A stretch of DNA of 37,138 nt from Rhodospirillaceae bacterium (GCA_013204045.1 JABMOQ010000116.1:1-37138); one strand, 5' to 3'. Counted from the stretch's first letter, positions 27,110 to 37,051 are shown. Program-made: numbers and translations. The notes: generated from the letters alone by a model not told the origin.

Positions 27110-29140
27110 ATGGGCCGTTTTATCAAATTTTTAGGTGGCTTTGCCGTTCTGATCGTCGCTGTCGGTGTCGCCGGTGTTGTCGTACTCAAGTCCAAGGACT
27201 TTAACGAATACCGCGGACTGATTGCTGATGAAGTCAAGGCGGCGACGGGCCGTGATCTGGTGATCGCCGGCGATCTTCAACTTGATATATCGAGCTCTCC
27301 ATCGATCACGGTCGAAGGTGTCAGCTTCTCCAACGCTGCTTGGGGATCGCGTCCCGAAATGCTGAAGATTGGGCGTTTTTCGGCAAAGGTCGAACTGTGG
27401 CCGCTGCTGGGTGGGGATGTCAGGGTCAACAGGTTAATCCTCGACGGACTGGATGCTCTCCTGGAAACAGATAAAAAAGGCCGGGGAAACTGGGAACTGG
27501 ATGGGATGAGCGGTGAAAAAGCCGCAGGCGAAGAACCTCGAACAGGCGCGGCCGGCCTGCCGGTGGTCAATCTGGTCGAAATGCGGAACATAAATGTTGT
27601 CTACCGCGACGGACAAACCGGCCAGACGACGGCATTTTCGCTGGACCGGCTTGTATCATCTGCTGATGGTATCGATAGCCCCATGAATATGAAAATGGCA
27701 GGAACCTTGAATGGGGAATCCTTCGGGGCCGAAGGCAGGCTTGGTTCCATCAAGGGATTGCTCGACGGCGGCGCGCCATGGCCCGTCGGTATTGCCTTCA
27801 ACGGTCCTGGCCTCAAGGCGAACATCGACGGTGTCATCGCTAGTCCCCTGGAAGGAAAGGGATTGAATTTGAACCTTTCCGTCAATATCGACGATGCGGC
27901 GGCGACGGCGCGCATAGCCGGCATCTCCGGCCTGAATCTGCCGCCGTTAAAGGTTTCGGGGATGCTGAAGGATAGCAAGGGCGGTTACAGGCTCGAAGGG
28001 CTCGATATAAAGACCGGCTCCTCGGATTTAAAAGGAGACATTAGCATCGCCGTCGCAAACAGGCCGCGTATAGATGCCAACCTGTCCTCAACACAATTTA
28101 ATCTGGATGAGTTGCAGGCGGGGGATGCGGCCAAAGCTGCCCCGGACGGCGCGGGCGATGGCCGGGTTTTCCCTGCCGACCCGCTGCCGTTTGATGCCCT
28201 TAAGGGGGCGGATATCAAACTTAAGATAAAAATCGGCAAGCTTGTGTCTGATGGCATCACCACAACGGATATTGATCTGGGACTGGATCTGGACAAGGGG
28301 AATCTATCCATTTCCCCCTTGAAGGTATCGGTGGGTGGCGGCTCGATCAGCGGAACGATCAAACTGGATGCCCGCAAGGCAAAGCCCGGTCTGTCCATCA
28401 AACTGCAGGGCAGGGGTGTTAATTTTGGCAAGGTATTGCTGGATATGGGCGAAGAGGACCTATTGTCGAGCAATCTGAATATGGACATCAATATCCAGGG
28501 GCGCGGCGCATCGGTCCGGGAAATCATGGCCGGACTGAACGGCTCGACGGCTGTTGTCGGCCGCGATGGACGAATCAACAGCTCAGCTATAGAAACAATG
28601 GCCACCGGGTTTCTGGATGCCCTTCCATGGGCCGCAAATGCGGATGCCAACAAGATCAACTGCATCGTCAGCCGCTTCGACATCAAGCTGGGCATCGCCA
28701 CCAGCCGGGTGCTGGTCCTGGATACCAACGGCATCACCGTTTCCGGGGAAGGTAATCTTGATCTCAGGGAAGAGCGTATAAAAATGACAGTCATTCCCAA
28801 TGCCAAGAGCACCAGCCTTGCCAGTCTGGCGATCCCTATCAGTATCGGCGGTAGCTTTGCGAACCCGTCCTTTGCTCCCAATGTGGGCAAGGTGGTCGAG
28901 GGCCTGGTGACAGGAACGGTCGGCGGCCTGGCGTCCGGCCTACAAGGGCTTTTAGGCAGCAATCAGCAGGGAGCAAGCGGTTCCGATGATCCCTGCGTGT
29001 CGGCCCTTGGCGGCAAACCTGCTGCAAAGACGACGACGGCCAGCCCACCGCCGGCACCGACAACGAACGCCGTGGATGAAGGCCTGAACAAACTCGGAGA
29101 AGGCCTCAAGAAGTCCCTGGGCGGACTTTTCGGCAACTAG
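27110..29140 (+). CDS. AsmA-family envelope protein
   Basis: A 676-residue protein with an N-terminal membrane anchor (about 5-27). A long periplasmic beta-rich region follows, beginning FNEYRGLIADEVKAATGRDLVIAGDL, the typical AsmA N-terminal motif. The C-terminal AsmA_2-like part has GSTAVVGRDGRINSS, FDIKLGIATSRVLVLDT and IKMTVIPNAKS. Such proteins resemble bridge-like lipid transporters and affect outer-membrane assembly. The ATG at 27110 is preferred because AAGGTGAAG lies just upstream; GTG 27101 would add three residues. A low-complexity Ala/Pro/Thr tail closes the protein before the GLNKLGEGLKK helix. Confidence 0.9.
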   Translation: MGRFIKFLGGFAVLIVAVGVAGVVVLKSKDFNEYRGLIADEVKAATGRDLVIAGDLQLDISSSPSITVEGVSFSNAAWGSRPEMLKIGRFSAKVELWPLLGGDVRVNRLILDGLDALLETDKKGRGNWELDGMSGEKAAGEEPRTGAAGLPVVNLVEMRNINVVYRDGQTGQTTAFSLDRLVSSADGIDSPMNMKMAGTLNGESFGAEGRLGSIKGLLDGGAPWPVGIAFNGPGLKANIDGVIASPLEGKGLNLNLSVNIDDAAATARIAGISGLNLPPLKVSGMLKDSKGGYRLEGLDIKTGSSDLKGDISIAVANRPRIDANLSSTQFNLDELQAGDAAKAAPDGAGDGRVFPADPLPFDALKGADIKLKIKIGKLVSDGITTTDIDLGLDLDKGNLSISPLKVSVGGGSISGTIKLDARKAKPGLSIKLQGRGVNFGKVLLDMGEEDLLSSNLNMDINIQGRGASVREIMAGLNGSTAVVGRDGRINSSAIETMATGFLDALPWAANADANKINCIVSRFDIKLGIATSRVLVLDTNGITVSGEGNLDLREERIKMTVIPNAKSTSLASLAIPISIGGSFANPSFAPNVGKVVEGLVTGTVGGLASGLQGLLGSNQQGASGSDDPCVSALGGKPAAKTTTASPPPAPTTNAVDEGLNKLGEGLKKSLGGLFGN

Positions 29141-29144
29141 AACC

Positions 29145-29849
29145 ATGGATGCCAGAAAGCGTTTCTATCAATCCGCTGATGTTGCCACCCTGGACAACGG
29201 ATATACCGTTGAACTGGATGGCCGCCCAGTGCGCACCCCCATGGGCAACCCGCTCAGCATACCGACATCGGTACTTGCTCAAAGCGTCGCTGCAGAATGG
29301 CAGAATCAGGGTGACACCATTATTCCGCCATCCATGCCCTTGAACGGCATGGTCAATACGGCGATCGATAAAATTTCCACAGAACGCACGGCCGTTGAAC
29401 AGCAGCTTCTGAAATATGCCGAAACGGATCTTCTATGCTACCGGGCCGGCACACCGGAAGACCTGGACCGCCGCCAGCATGAATGCTGGCAACCGCTGCT
29501 GGATTGGGCTTTCGATGCTTTTGGGGCAGAACTGGTGGTGACGCGAGGGATACTACCGGTTACCCAGCCGAAAGGCGCCATCAAGGCTCTCCATGAAGCC
29601 GTCAGCAAACTGGGCAATATGGAACTTTCCGCCGTCGCAGCGTTGACGGCCGATTGCGGATCGTTGGTCGTGGCACTTGCTGTCTTTGCAGATCATATCG
29701 ATCCCGGGCAAGCCTGCCATGTAGCTCTGCTTGACGAAGCCTACCAAAGTGAACATTGGGGCCTTGATAAAGAGGCCGAAGACGACCAGCGCCGCCATCG
29801 ACAGAGAATCGAACAGGCCGGATCATTTCTGTATATGATTGGGAAATAA
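29145..29849 (+). CDS. ATP12-family F1-ATPase assembly chaperone
   Basis: Soluble protein of 234 residues that binds the F1 alpha subunit before it joins beta, known from mitochondria and alphaproteobacteria. Diagnostic stretches are KRFYQSADVATLDNGYTVELDGRPVRTP split in two, VAAEWQNQGDTI, MPLNGMVNTAIDKI, YAETDLLCYRA and the tail EAYQSEHWGLDKEAEDDQRR. Length is normal for bacterial members. It starts 4 nt after the AsmA stop, so they share a transcript. Its presence supports the alphaproteobacterial assignment. Confidence 0.93.
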   Translation: MDARKRFYQSADVATLDNGYTVELDGRPVRTPMGNPLSIPTSVLAQSVAAEWQNQGDTIIPPSMPLNGMVNTAIDKISTERTAVEQQLLKYAETDLLCYRAGTPEDLDRRQHECWQPLLDWAFDAFGAELVVTRGILPVTQPKGAIKALHEAVSKLGNMELSAVAALTADCGSLVVALAVFADHIDPGQACHVALLDEAYQSEHWGLDKEAEDDQRRHRQRIEQAGSFLYMIGK

Positions 29850-29950
29850 GCTTTTCGGATGCATTTCGCTGGCCCAAAACAGGCCTGTCATGCTATCTGC
29901 AAAGGGTGAAATAAAACGGCAGATGTGACCAGCCGGGCCGGGGGCCAGAC

Positions 29951-31483
29951 ATGCACGACATCATTCGTCAGCTAGAAGAAAAAAGGCAGAAAGCGCACCT
30001 TGGCGGCGGCAAGCACCGTATCGAGAAGCAGCATGAAAAAGGCAAGCTGACGGCACGCGAGCGCCTCGACCTTCTGCTCGACCCTGAATCCTTCGAGGAA
30101 TGGGATATGTTCGTCGAACACCGCTGCACCGACTTCGGCATGGACAAACAGTCGATCCCGGGTGATGGCGTGGTAACCGGACATGGCACCATTAACGGCC
30201 GTCTGGTTTTTGTCTTCAGTCAGGATTTTACCGTGTTCGGCGGCTCGTTATCTGAATCACACGCCGGCAAAATTGCCAAGATCATGGATAAGGCGATGCA
30301 GGTCGGCGCCCCGGTCATCGGTTTGAATGATTCCGGTGGGGCGCGCATCCAGGAAGGGGTTTCTTCCCTGGCCGGTTATGCCGAGGTCTTTCAACGCAAT
30401 GTGCTGGCCAGCGGCGTTATCCCGCAGATTTCAATGATTATGGGTCCGTGCGCCGGTGGTGCCGTCTATTCGCCAGCCATTACCGACTTTATTTTTATGG
30501 TCAAAAACAAGTCTTACATGTTTGTTACCGGCCCCGATGTGGTCAAGACGGTCACCCATGAAGAAGTCAGCCACGAAGAACTGGGTGGCGCACTAACCCA
30601 CACACAGAAATCGGGTGTCGCCGACAAGGCATTTGACAATGATGCCGAAGCATTGCTGATGCTTAGGCGGTTTTTTGATTTTCTTCCTTCCAGCAACCGC
30701 GAAGCCCCCCCTGTCCGGCCGACACCGGACAGTCCTGACAGGGTAGAGCTGTCCCTCGATACCCTTGTCCCGGACAACACCAACAAACCCTATGACATAA
30801 TAGAGCTGATTGAAAAAATCGTTGATGAGGGTGATTTTTTTGAACTGCAACCGGAATATGCCGCAAATATCGTTATCGGCTTCGGGCGCATGGAAGGCTC
30901 GACCGTTGGAATCGTCGCCAACCAGCCGATGGTTCTGGCCGGCTGTCTGGATATTGATTCATCGAAGAAAGCGGCACGCTTCGTTCGGTTCTGCGACTGT
31001 TTCAATATTCCGATTATTACCTTTGTGGATGTGCCCGGGTTCCTGCCCGGCACAACCCAGGAGCATGGCGGCATTATCAAGCACGGGGCAAAGCTGCTCT
31101 ATGCCTTTGCCGAGGCGACGGTGCCCAAGGTGACCGTGATCACGCGAAAGGCTTATGGCGGCGCTTATGACGTGATGAGTTCAAAACATCTTCGTGGCGA
31201 TGTTAATTTGGCATGGCCAAGCGCCGAAATCGCGGTCATGGGGCCGAAAGGGGCGGTCGAGATTATTTTTCGTGATGACATCGGCAACCCCGGAAAAATT
31301 GCCGAACGGACAGAGGAATATCGTCAGCGGTTTGCCAATCCCTTCATCGTAGGACATCGGGGTTTTATCGACGATGTCATCATGCCCCATAACACTCGCC
31401 TACGATTGTGTCGCTCGCTCAGGATGCTAAAGGGCAAGAAACTGGAAAATCCGTGGAAGAAACACGGCAATATTCCACTCTAG
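29951..31483 (+). CDS. pccB: Propionyl-CoA carboxylase beta subunit (carboxyltransferase)
   Basis: Transfers carboxyl from carboxybiotin to propionyl-CoA, making methylmalonyl-CoA. The 510-residue protein has both crotonase-like halves. The N-terminal half has [17 protein letters not shown] and the oxyanion [11 protein letters not shown]. The C-terminal half has [26 protein letters not shown] and [15 protein letters not shown]. Its partner pccA lies downstream beyond an antisense kinase gene. The TAG stop shares the CTAG with the stop of that convergent gene. The upstream gap is 101 nt without a clear promoter. Confidence 0.95.
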   Translation: MHDIIRQLEEKRQKAHLGGGKHRIEKQHEKGKLTARERLDLLLDPESFEEWDMFVEHRCTDFGMDKQSIPGDGVVTGHGTINGRLVFVFSQDFTVFGGSLSESHAGKIAKIMDKAMQVGAPVIGLNDSGGARIQEGVSSLAGYAEVFQRNVLASGVIPQISMIMGPCAGGAVYSPAITDFIFMVKNKSYMFVTGPDVVKTVTHEEVSHEELGGALTHTQKSGVADKAFDNDAEALLMLRRFFDFLPSSNREAPPVRPTPDSPDRVELSLDTLVPDNTNKPYDIIELIEKIVDEGDFFELQPEYAANIVIGFGRMEGSTVGIVANQPMVLAGCLDIDSSKKAARFVRFCDCFNIPIITFVDVPGFLPGTTQEHGGIIKHGAKLLYAFAEATVPKVTVITRKAYGGAYDVMSSKHLRGDVNLAWPSAEIAVMGPKGAVEIIFRDDIGNPGKIAERTEEYRQRFANPFIVGHRGFIDDVIMPHNTRLRLCRSLRMLKGKKLENPWKKHGNIPL

Positions 31484-33435
31484 ATAGCGGGTTTCGGCAT
31501 TATCGAGGGCAGGACGACTGTGAATGTAGAGCCTTCGCCGGGGGTGCTATCGACGGAAATGTCTCCGCCCATCATTTCGCACATGCCACGGCTGATTGAA
31601 AGGCCAAGGCCGGTTCCGCCGAAACGCTTGGTGATGGATGAATCTCCCTGCATGAAGGCACGGAATAAGCCTTTTAACTGTTGTCCCGACAGCCCGATCC
31701 CGGTATCCGTTACCGTTAATATAATGTAATCACCTTTGCTTGTTTTACGGCGCTTAAGGGCAAGCGATATCCGGCCATCATTGGTGAATTTCCCGGCATT
31801 ACCCAGAAGATTGAAAAGAATTTGCCTTAGCGCCGTTATATCCGTGACCATGGTTCCGATGTCATCTGGGCAATCCAGTTCTAAAATATTGTTGTTTTTC
31901 TCAATTCCCGCTTTGATGGCGCTAACCGCATCGTTGACAAAATGCTTCAGATCGACGGTTTCCGGATGCATATCCATTTTCCCGGCTTCGATTTTTGATA
32001 GGTCCAGCACATTGCTGATTAAACCAAGTAAATGTTTGCCTGAATCGTGGATATGTCTGGTGTACTCTTCGTAAGTCTTGTTTTCTAACTTGCCCAGCAC
32101 GCCGGTCGCCATTGTTTCCGAAAAACCGATGATCGCATTCAGTGGGGTTCTGAGCTCGTGGCTCATGTTGGCCAGGAATTCTGATTTTGCCCTGTTGGCA
32201 CTTTCCGCTTTATCACGGGCTTGCAACAAGGCGTTTTCCGTGCGTTTGCGTTCCGTGTCATCCTGGATGACGCCGATGTAAAATACATCGCTATCAATAT
32301 GTATTTCACTGACTCCCAGCCACATGGGGAAACATGATCCGTCCTTGCGCTTGCCGATGACATCTCGGCCGGTACCCATAATATGGGGGGTGCCTTCCTT
32401 TTGGTATCTTTCCAGATAACCATCGTGTCGGGATTTATCCGGCTCGGGCATTAACATGGAAACGTTGTTACCGATGACTTCATTTTTATCAAAGCCGAAA
32501 ATTTCTTTGGCGGACGGATTGTAGCTTTGTACAATTCCCCTGCGATCGATGACAATCAACCCATCGACCATGTTGTCAAGTACGGTGCGAAGGAATGATT
32601 CAGAGGTGGCCTGTCCCTTTTCCGCAGATCTGAGGCCGATAATGTTTTCGCGGAAAATATGCAGGGCACGGGAAATTTCACCGACTTCATCGCCGCGCTT
32701 CAGGATAGGAATATCAACTTCTGTTTCTCCAGCGGCTATCTGACGCATCATGCCGGTCATCTTGGCCAGGGGTGCCCCGGCCAATCTATTCAGCAAGTAG
32801 GCAATAAACGCAGCAATTATTACGGAAACAAGGATTGCCAATCCGTAGATTCTATTCGCCGCGCGTGAAAGCTCGAAGAATTCCTGGGACAGGTCCAGCG
32901 CCACAGAATACGCGCCGATGACTTCACCATCTATGATGTCCATCAGTTCTTTGTGACAGCTATAACATTTTATGTTCGTCGCCGATCCCTGTCCAAGAAT
33001 GACCGGCCTGGTGTAGCGGTAGATATTGTCCGCGCTCATTGCTTCTGCGATACGTGCGGTTTCGATCGCCCTACGATCTACCTCGTCACGGGCACGTTCC
33101 TGATGAGCGTCTTTTTTTGCCTGAAAGGCCAGGGCCTTCGGTCCCTGTACCAGCCACAGGGACATGCGGTTCGAGTTCATGCCGACCCGTTCCATGGTGG
33201 CATCCAGAATTGCGATACTGACGTTTTTGTCACTTGTGCCTGTGCGGTTGAGCATCGCCTGCACATGCAGGGTTTCGACGATTTCAAGCGCTTCGACGGC
33301 ACCTTTTTGGGCGTTTGTCCGGAAGATACTGGATTGGGCCTCGACAAACAGAGCCGCACTGGCCAGCATGACGACGATCAACAAGCCGCTGACAAGCAGG
33401 GCAATCTTGCTTCCAAGCTTAAGTTGGCTGGTCAC
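31480..33435 (-). CDS. Membrane histidine kinase with haem-c periplasmic sensor
   Basis: A 651-residue kinase. It has TM1 (about 10-32), a periplasmic domain (33-195), TM2 (197-215), HAMP (215-270), one PAS (277-395), H-box SHELRTPLN with His426, N-box Asn546, DTGIGLS and [10 protein letters not shown]. The periplasmic part matches the Tll0287-like (DUF3365) fold: [29 protein letters not shown]. It contains CYSCH (157-161), a CxxCH c-type haem attachment site. Redox, O2 or NO sensing is inferred. Start is GTG 33435. No response regulator is adjacent. Confidence 0.92.
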   Translation of the reverse strand: MTSQLKLGSKIALLVSGLLIVVMLASAALFVEAQSSIFRTNAQKGAVEALEIVETLHVQAMLNRTGTSDKNVSIAILDATMERVGMNSNRMSLWLVQGPKALAFQAKKDAHQERARDEVDRRAIETARIAEAMSADNIYRYTRPVILGQGSATNIKCYSCHKELMDIIDGEVIGAYSVALDLSQEFFELSRAANRIYGLAILVSVIIAAFIAYLLNRLAGAPLAKMTGMMRQIAAGETEVDIPILKRGDEVGEISRALHIFRENIIGLRSAEKGQATSESFLRTVLDNMVDGLIVIDRRGIVQSYNPSAKEIFGFDKNEVIGNNVSMLMPEPDKSRHDGYLERYQKEGTPHIMGTGRDVIGKRKDGSCFPMWLGVSEIHIDSDVFYIGVIQDDTERKRTENALLQARDKAESANRAKSEFLANMSHELRTPLNAIIGFSETMATGVLGKLENKTYEEYTRHIHDSGKHLLGLISNVLDLSKIEAGKMDMHPETVDLKHFVNDAVSAIKAGIEKNNNILELDCPDDIGTMVTDITALRQILFNLLGNAGKFTNDGRISLALKRRKTSKGDYIILTVTDTGIGLSGQQLKGLFRAFMQGDSSITKRFGGTGLGLSISRGMCEMMGGDISVDSTPGEGSTFTVVLPSIMPKPAI

Positions 33436-33440
33436 TGAAG

Positions 33441-33460
33441 TTATATACCCCCATATATAA
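33441..33460. promoter_or_regulatory. AT-rich dyad just upstream of the haem kinase start
   Basis: TTATATA (33441-33447) and TATATAA (33454-33460) are exact inverted copies around CCCCCA. Read on the minus strand, the loop carries GGGGG, which could act as the ribosome site for the GTG at 33435. The hairpin might therefore affect translation or serve as an operator. Confidence 0.4.
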
Positions 33461-33479
33461 TGTGGTTAAACTAATAGGC

Positions 33480-33501
33480 GATGATTGGTAAATCAATCAT
33501 C
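33480..33501. promoter_or_regulatory. 8-bp inverted repeat between the haem kinase and pccA
   Basis: GATGATTG (33480-33487) and CAATCATC (33494-33501) are exact inverse complements around GTAAAT. It resembles an operator for a dimeric regulator. It is not an FNR box, since the TTG and CAA halves are 6 bp apart rather than 8. Confidence 0.5.
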
Positions 33502-33590
33502 AATTTCATGTAATTATCTGTTTTTTACAATGAAAGTATTAATTGCATAAGCCATTGTATCTCGGCTCATGGTTCCATCGGGGCGCTTTG

Positions 33591-33619
33591 CTGGCACTTG
33601 CCTAGTCCATGGCTATAAC
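33591..33619 (+). promoter_or_regulatory. Possible sigma70 promoter of pccA
   Basis: CTGGCA (33591-33596) and TATAAC (33614-33619) are 17 bp apart, upstream of the pccA ATG at 33679. The -10 matches five of six consensus bases and the -35 four of six. It is tentative. Confidence 0.35.
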
Positions 33620-33678
33620 CGATTATATTCGCAAGAATTCATGATTTTAGGCTCCATTGCTCAGGAAAATAAAAAAAG

Positions 33679-35676
33679 ATGTTCAAGAAAATTCTTATCG
33701 CAAACCGGGGCGAAATAGCTTGCCGTATTATCCGGACGGCCAAACAGATGGGCATCAAGACAGTTGCCGTCTATTCAGAAGCAGATCGCGATGCCCGGCA
33801 TGTGGTCATGGCCGACGAGGCAATCTGTATCGGCGGCGCTCCGTCTTCTGAAAGCTATCTGGTTATAGATAAAATCATCGACGCCATCCAGAAGAGCAAA
33901 GCCCAGGCCGTTCATCCTGGTTATGGGTTTCTGTCTGAAAACGCTTCTTTCGCCAGAAAATTGAAGGCCAAGGGCATTGCCTTTATTGGCCCAGGTACCC
34001 TTGCCATCAACAAGATGGGCGACAAAATTGAATCGAAAAAGCTGGCGGAAAAAGCAGGTGTCAATACCATTCCCGGCCACACCGAGGCCCTGAAGGATAC
34101 CCGTCAGGCGCTAGCCGTATCCAAGCGGGTTGGCTTTCCGGTGATGTTGAAAGCATCTGCCGGGGGAGGTGGCAAGGGGATGCGCATCGCCAGGAATGAA
34201 AAGGAAGTCCGCGAAGGGTTTGAGGCGGCGAAACGCGAGGCCAAATCCAGTTTTGGGGATGACCGGGTGTTCGTCGAAAAATACATTGAACAGCCGCGCC
34301 ATATTGAAATTCAGATTCTTGCCGACGGGCATGGCAATACGGTTTATCTGGGGGAACGGGAATGTTCCATACAAAGACGCCACCAGAAAGTTATCGAAGA
34401 AGCGCCGAGCCCCTTTATTGACGAAAAAACCCGGCGCGCCATGGGCGAACAGGCCGTGGTGTTGGCCAGGGCCGTCAAATACGTTTCCGCCGGAACAGTC
34501 GAATTTATTGTCGATGCCAAGCGAAACTTCTATTTCCTTGAAATGAACACCCGGCTACAGGTCGAGCACCCGGTGACCGAAATGATAACCGGTCTTGATC
34601 TGGTCGAATGGATGATCCGCATCGCCGACGGTGAAAAATTTCCCTTGTCACAGGAAGATATAAAGCTGACCGGATGGGCCATCGAATCGCGTATATACGC
34701 GGAAGATCCGTTCCGCGGTTTCCTGCCGTCCGTCGGCCGTCTGTCCCGCTATGTGGCGCCACCTGAAAACCCGCATGTGCGTGTCGATACCGGCGTTTAC
34801 GAAGGCGGAGAAATTTCCATCCATTATGACCCGATGATCGCCAAGCTGATCAGCTATGGCAAGGACCGGGATGAGGCGATCACGCATATGCGCCAAGCCC
34901 TGGATGCCTTTTATATTCGAGGCGTTTCCAACAACATTGGCTTCCTGGCGGCGGTAATGGCCCATCCGCGTTTTGTTAAGGGTAAGCTGACAACCAATTT
35001 TATAGCCGATGAATATGGCGATATCTTCGATGCCGCAGATGTGCTCCACGACGATCCGAATATGTTGGTTGCCGTCGCCGCTTGCCTGCATCGCGCTTAT
35101 CAGGAGCGGGCGGCGTCGATCAGCGGCCAATGCTCGGGGCATGAAAGAGTAGTCCTCAATGACTGGCGGGTTCTTCTGCAAGGCAAAAGCTTCAAGGCCC
35201 GCGTGGTGCCCGTAGCCGCCGGCTATGATGTTTCCATAGAGGGCGCGTCGGACCCCCAGGAGTTTCATGTCCGAACCGATTGGCAACTCGGCCAACCGCT
35301 GTTTGACGCACAGATAAACGGCCACAGGATTATCATGCAGGTCGAACGCAATGGCCCTGCCTACAGCCTTTCCCATGCCGGTCTTGGGGTTGATGTCCTG
35401 GTCCTGAATGAGATGACGGCGAGCCTCTATGAGTTGATGCCGGAAAAGGTTGTGGCAGATACTTCGCGATTCTTGCTGTCGCCCATGCCGGGATTGCTGA
35501 TGTCCCTCGCTGTCAAGGAAGGCCAGATGGTAAGTGGTGGCGACGAGTTGGCGGTCATCGAGGCCATGAAGATGGAAAATGTACTGAAGGCTGAGCGCGA
35601 TGCCGTGGTCAAAACTGTTCACGCGACACCCGGCGACAGTCTTGCCGTCGATCAACCGATCATCGAATTCGAGTAA
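33679..35676 (+). CDS. pccA: Propionyl-CoA carboxylase alpha subunit (biotin carboxylase + biotin carrier)
   Basis: Carboxylates biotin with bicarbonate and ATP, then delivers it to PccB. The biotin carboxylase domain (1-450) has KILIANRGEIACRI, the ATP loop KASAGGGGKGMR, EAPSPF and EMNTRLQVEHPVTE. The linker (about 480-590) matches the BT domain of propionyl-CoA carboxylases. The carrier domain ends with the biotinylation motif EAMKMEN. Length 665 is the norm for PCC rather than acetyl-CoA carboxylase. Together with pccB it feeds propionate and odd-chain or branched amino-acid carbon into the methylmalonyl-CoA route. Confidence 0.95.
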   Translation: MFKKILIANRGEIACRIIRTAKQMGIKTVAVYSEADRDARHVVMADEAICIGGAPSSESYLVIDKIIDAIQKSKAQAVHPGYGFLSENASFARKLKAKGIAFIGPGTLAINKMGDKIESKKLAEKAGVNTIPGHTEALKDTRQALAVSKRVGFPVMLKASAGGGGKGMRIARNEKEVREGFEAAKREAKSSFGDDRVFVEKYIEQPRHIEIQILADGHGNTVYLGERECSIQRRHQKVIEEAPSPFIDEKTRRAMGEQAVVLARAVKYVSAGTVEFIVDAKRNFYFLEMNTRLQVEHPVTEMITGLDLVEWMIRIADGEKFPLSQEDIKLTGWAIESRIYAEDPFRGFLPSVGRLSRYVAPPENPHVRVDTGVYEGGEISIHYDPMIAKLISYGKDRDEAITHMRQALDAFYIRGVSNNIGFLAAVMAHPRFVKGKLTTNFIADEYGDIFDAADVLHDDPNMLVAVAACLHRAYQERAASISGQCSGHERVVLNDWRVLLQGKSFKARVVPVAAGYDVSIEGASDPQEFHVRTDWQLGQPLFDAQINGHRIIMQVERNGPAYSLSHAGLGVDVLVLNEMTASLYELMPEKVVADTSRFLLSPMPGLLMSLAVKEGQMVSGGDELAVIEAMKMENVLKAERDAVVKTVHATPGDSLAVDQPIIEFE

Positions 35677-35687
35677 CGGTTACCTGA

Positions 35688-35990
35688 ATGTCTTTCGGCA
35701 GCCATGAAATGGTCGTTCGCATCTCCCTCGAAGGTGATTACGACAGACCGCATGTTCATCAATGGCTCGGCGATCAGTCTGAACGCCTGAGTGTCCATGG
35801 CTGGTCCCGGGAAAGGTTGGCAAACAATCAGATTGAAATTCTGTTCGCCGGTGACGTCACCGCCGTCATGGCCATGTTGCAAGTGTTCACCGATGGTTTG
35901 GTCCCGAAAGGGGTTGAAACCGTCAGGGAATGTGTGGTGCGGGGTGACGAACCGGTATGGCTCGGTTTTCATCATCTGCCGGCAGCATGA
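35688..35990 (+). CDS. Degenerate acylphosphatase-like protein
   Basis: A 100-residue protein that aligns without gaps over its N-terminal half to the acylphosphatase encoded just downstream: EG(10 residues)W, then HGW and IEILFAG. Both end in GFH.LP.A. The catalytic arginine is replaced by His24 and the catalytic asparagine by Glu42, and the phosphate loop GRVQGV reads GDYDRP. It therefore cannot work as a classical acylphosphatase. It may be a binding partner or a regulator. It starts 11 nt after pccA, so it is probably co-expressed with it, and its stop overlaps the next start by 4 nt. Confidence 0.8.
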   Translation: MSFGSHEMVVRISLEGDYDRPHVHQWLGDQSERLSVHGWSRERLANNQIEILFAGDVTAVMAMLQVFTDGLVPKGVETVRECVVRGDEPVWLGFHHLPAA

Positions 35991-36274
35991 GCATGAGTGA
36001 TAAAACAGTGCATGTGCGTATCGAGGGCCGGGTGCAAGGGGTCTTCTATCGCGCCTGGACGTCGGAACAGGCCCTGTCCAGGGGCCTCGCCGGATGGGTT
36101 CGCAACATGCGCGATGGCAGTGTCGAGGCCTTGTTTTCCGGCCCGGCGGCGGATGTGGACGATATGCTCACCGCCTGCCGCTCAGGCCCGCCGCTGGCCG
36201 ATGTCACAAAAATTTCCCCAATTCCCTGCGAGGCGCCGGAAACACCCGGCTTTCATAAATTGCCGACGGCGTAG
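35987..36274 (+). CDS. acyP: Acylphosphatase
   Basis: Small enzyme (95 residues) that hydrolyses acyl-phosphates. The signature [15 protein letters not shown] holds the catalytic Arg22, and [12 protein letters not shown] holds Asn40. ATG 35987 (ATGA overlap with the previous stop) is chosen; ATG 35993 is an equally readable alternative and an upstream in-frame ATG would extend into the neighbour. Its 3' end runs 22 bp into the antisense lipB. Position after pccA suggests a link to carboxyphosphate or acyl-phosphate clean-up, which is inference. Confidence 0.9.
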   Translation: MSMSDKTVHVRIEGRVQGVFYRAWTSEQALSRGLAGWVRNMRDGSVEALFSGPAADVDDMLTACRSGPPLADVTKISPIPCEAPETPGFHKLPTA

Positions 36275-36921
36275 TCAGCCTCTTCGGGGGGGCCGGTGGG
36301 GATGCCGAAAACCTGCTCGAAGGTTTCCTTCATGGCGTCATCGACTGCGCCCATAGGGACGGTGGCGCCGAGGGCGGCCAGGGACGTCACCCCATGGCCG
36401 CTGATGCCGCAGGGGACGATGCCGCCATAATGACCAAGATCGGGATCCACATTAATGGCGATGCCGTGAAAACTGACCCATCGGCGCACCCTGACGCCGA
36501 TGGCGGCGATCTTGTCCTCCGTCCCGCCGCCCCGATCGACCCAGATCCCGACCCGGCCCTCGCGGCGCTCAGCCTTGACCCCGAAACGGGCCAGGGTGGC
36601 AATGATCCAGCGTTCCAGGTCGCGTACATAGGCGCGAATGTCGCTGCCGCGCCGGCTCAGGTCGATCATCACATAGGCAACCCGCTGGCCCGGACCGTGA
36701 TAGGTGTACTGGCCGCCGCGACCGGTTCGGTGGACCGGGAAGCGGTCCGGCTGCAGCAGGTCTTCCGGGCTGGCGCTGGTGCCGGCGGTATATAGGGCGG
36801 GGTGCTCAAGCAGCCAGATGGCCTCGTCGGCCAGCCCGGAACGGATGGCGCCGACCCGGGCCTCCATAAAGGCCATGGCGGCGTCATAATCGACCGGATC
36901 GTTGGAAATCAGCCATTGCAT
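36253..36921 (-). CDS. lipB: Octanoyltransferase LipB
   Basis: Transfers octanoyl groups from acyl carrier protein to lipoyl domains of 2-oxoacid dehydrogenases and GcvH. Motifs are [15 protein letters not shown], then the catalytic lysine in [18 protein letters not shown] and the catalytic cysteine in [17 protein letters not shown] 36921 gives 222 residues, typical; a TTG at 36936 would add five. Neither has a clear ribosome site, so initiation may be weak or leaderless. The 3' end overlaps acyP tail to tail. LipA is not in the window. Confidence 0.95.
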   Translation of the reverse strand: MQWLISNDPVDYDAAMAFMEARVGAIRSGLADEAIWLLEHPALYTAGTSASPEDLLQPDRFPVHRTGRGGQYTYHGPGQRVAYVMIDLSRRGSDIRAYVRDLERWIIATLARFGVKAERREGRVGIWVDRGGGTEDKIAAIGVRVRRWVSFHGIAINVDPDLGHYGGIVPCGISGHGVTSLAALGATVPMGAVDDAMKETFEQVFGIPTGPPEEADYAVGNL

Positions 36922-37051
36922 AGATATAAAATCCAATAAACTTATAAAACGTGCTGCTTTCGTGACGGTGGTGCTTGCCTGCGGCCCAAGGATTTGCTAT
37001 TCCCCGCATCAGGAAAAGGCAAGCCCTTTAATTAATATAAGCAAGGATTTA

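Noticed and set aside
27985-28962. 325-codon minus-strand frame opposite the AsmA gene
   Set aside because: Low-complexity Pro/Ser/Arg product, antisense to a well-supported gene.
33484-33497. FNR-type box between the haem kinase and pccA
   Set aside because: The TTG and CAA halves are 6 bp apart instead of 8, so the FNR consensus is not met.
34648-35655. 335-codon minus-strand frame opposite pccA
   Set aside because: Antisense to conserved carboxylase and biotin-carrier motifs; no domain seen.
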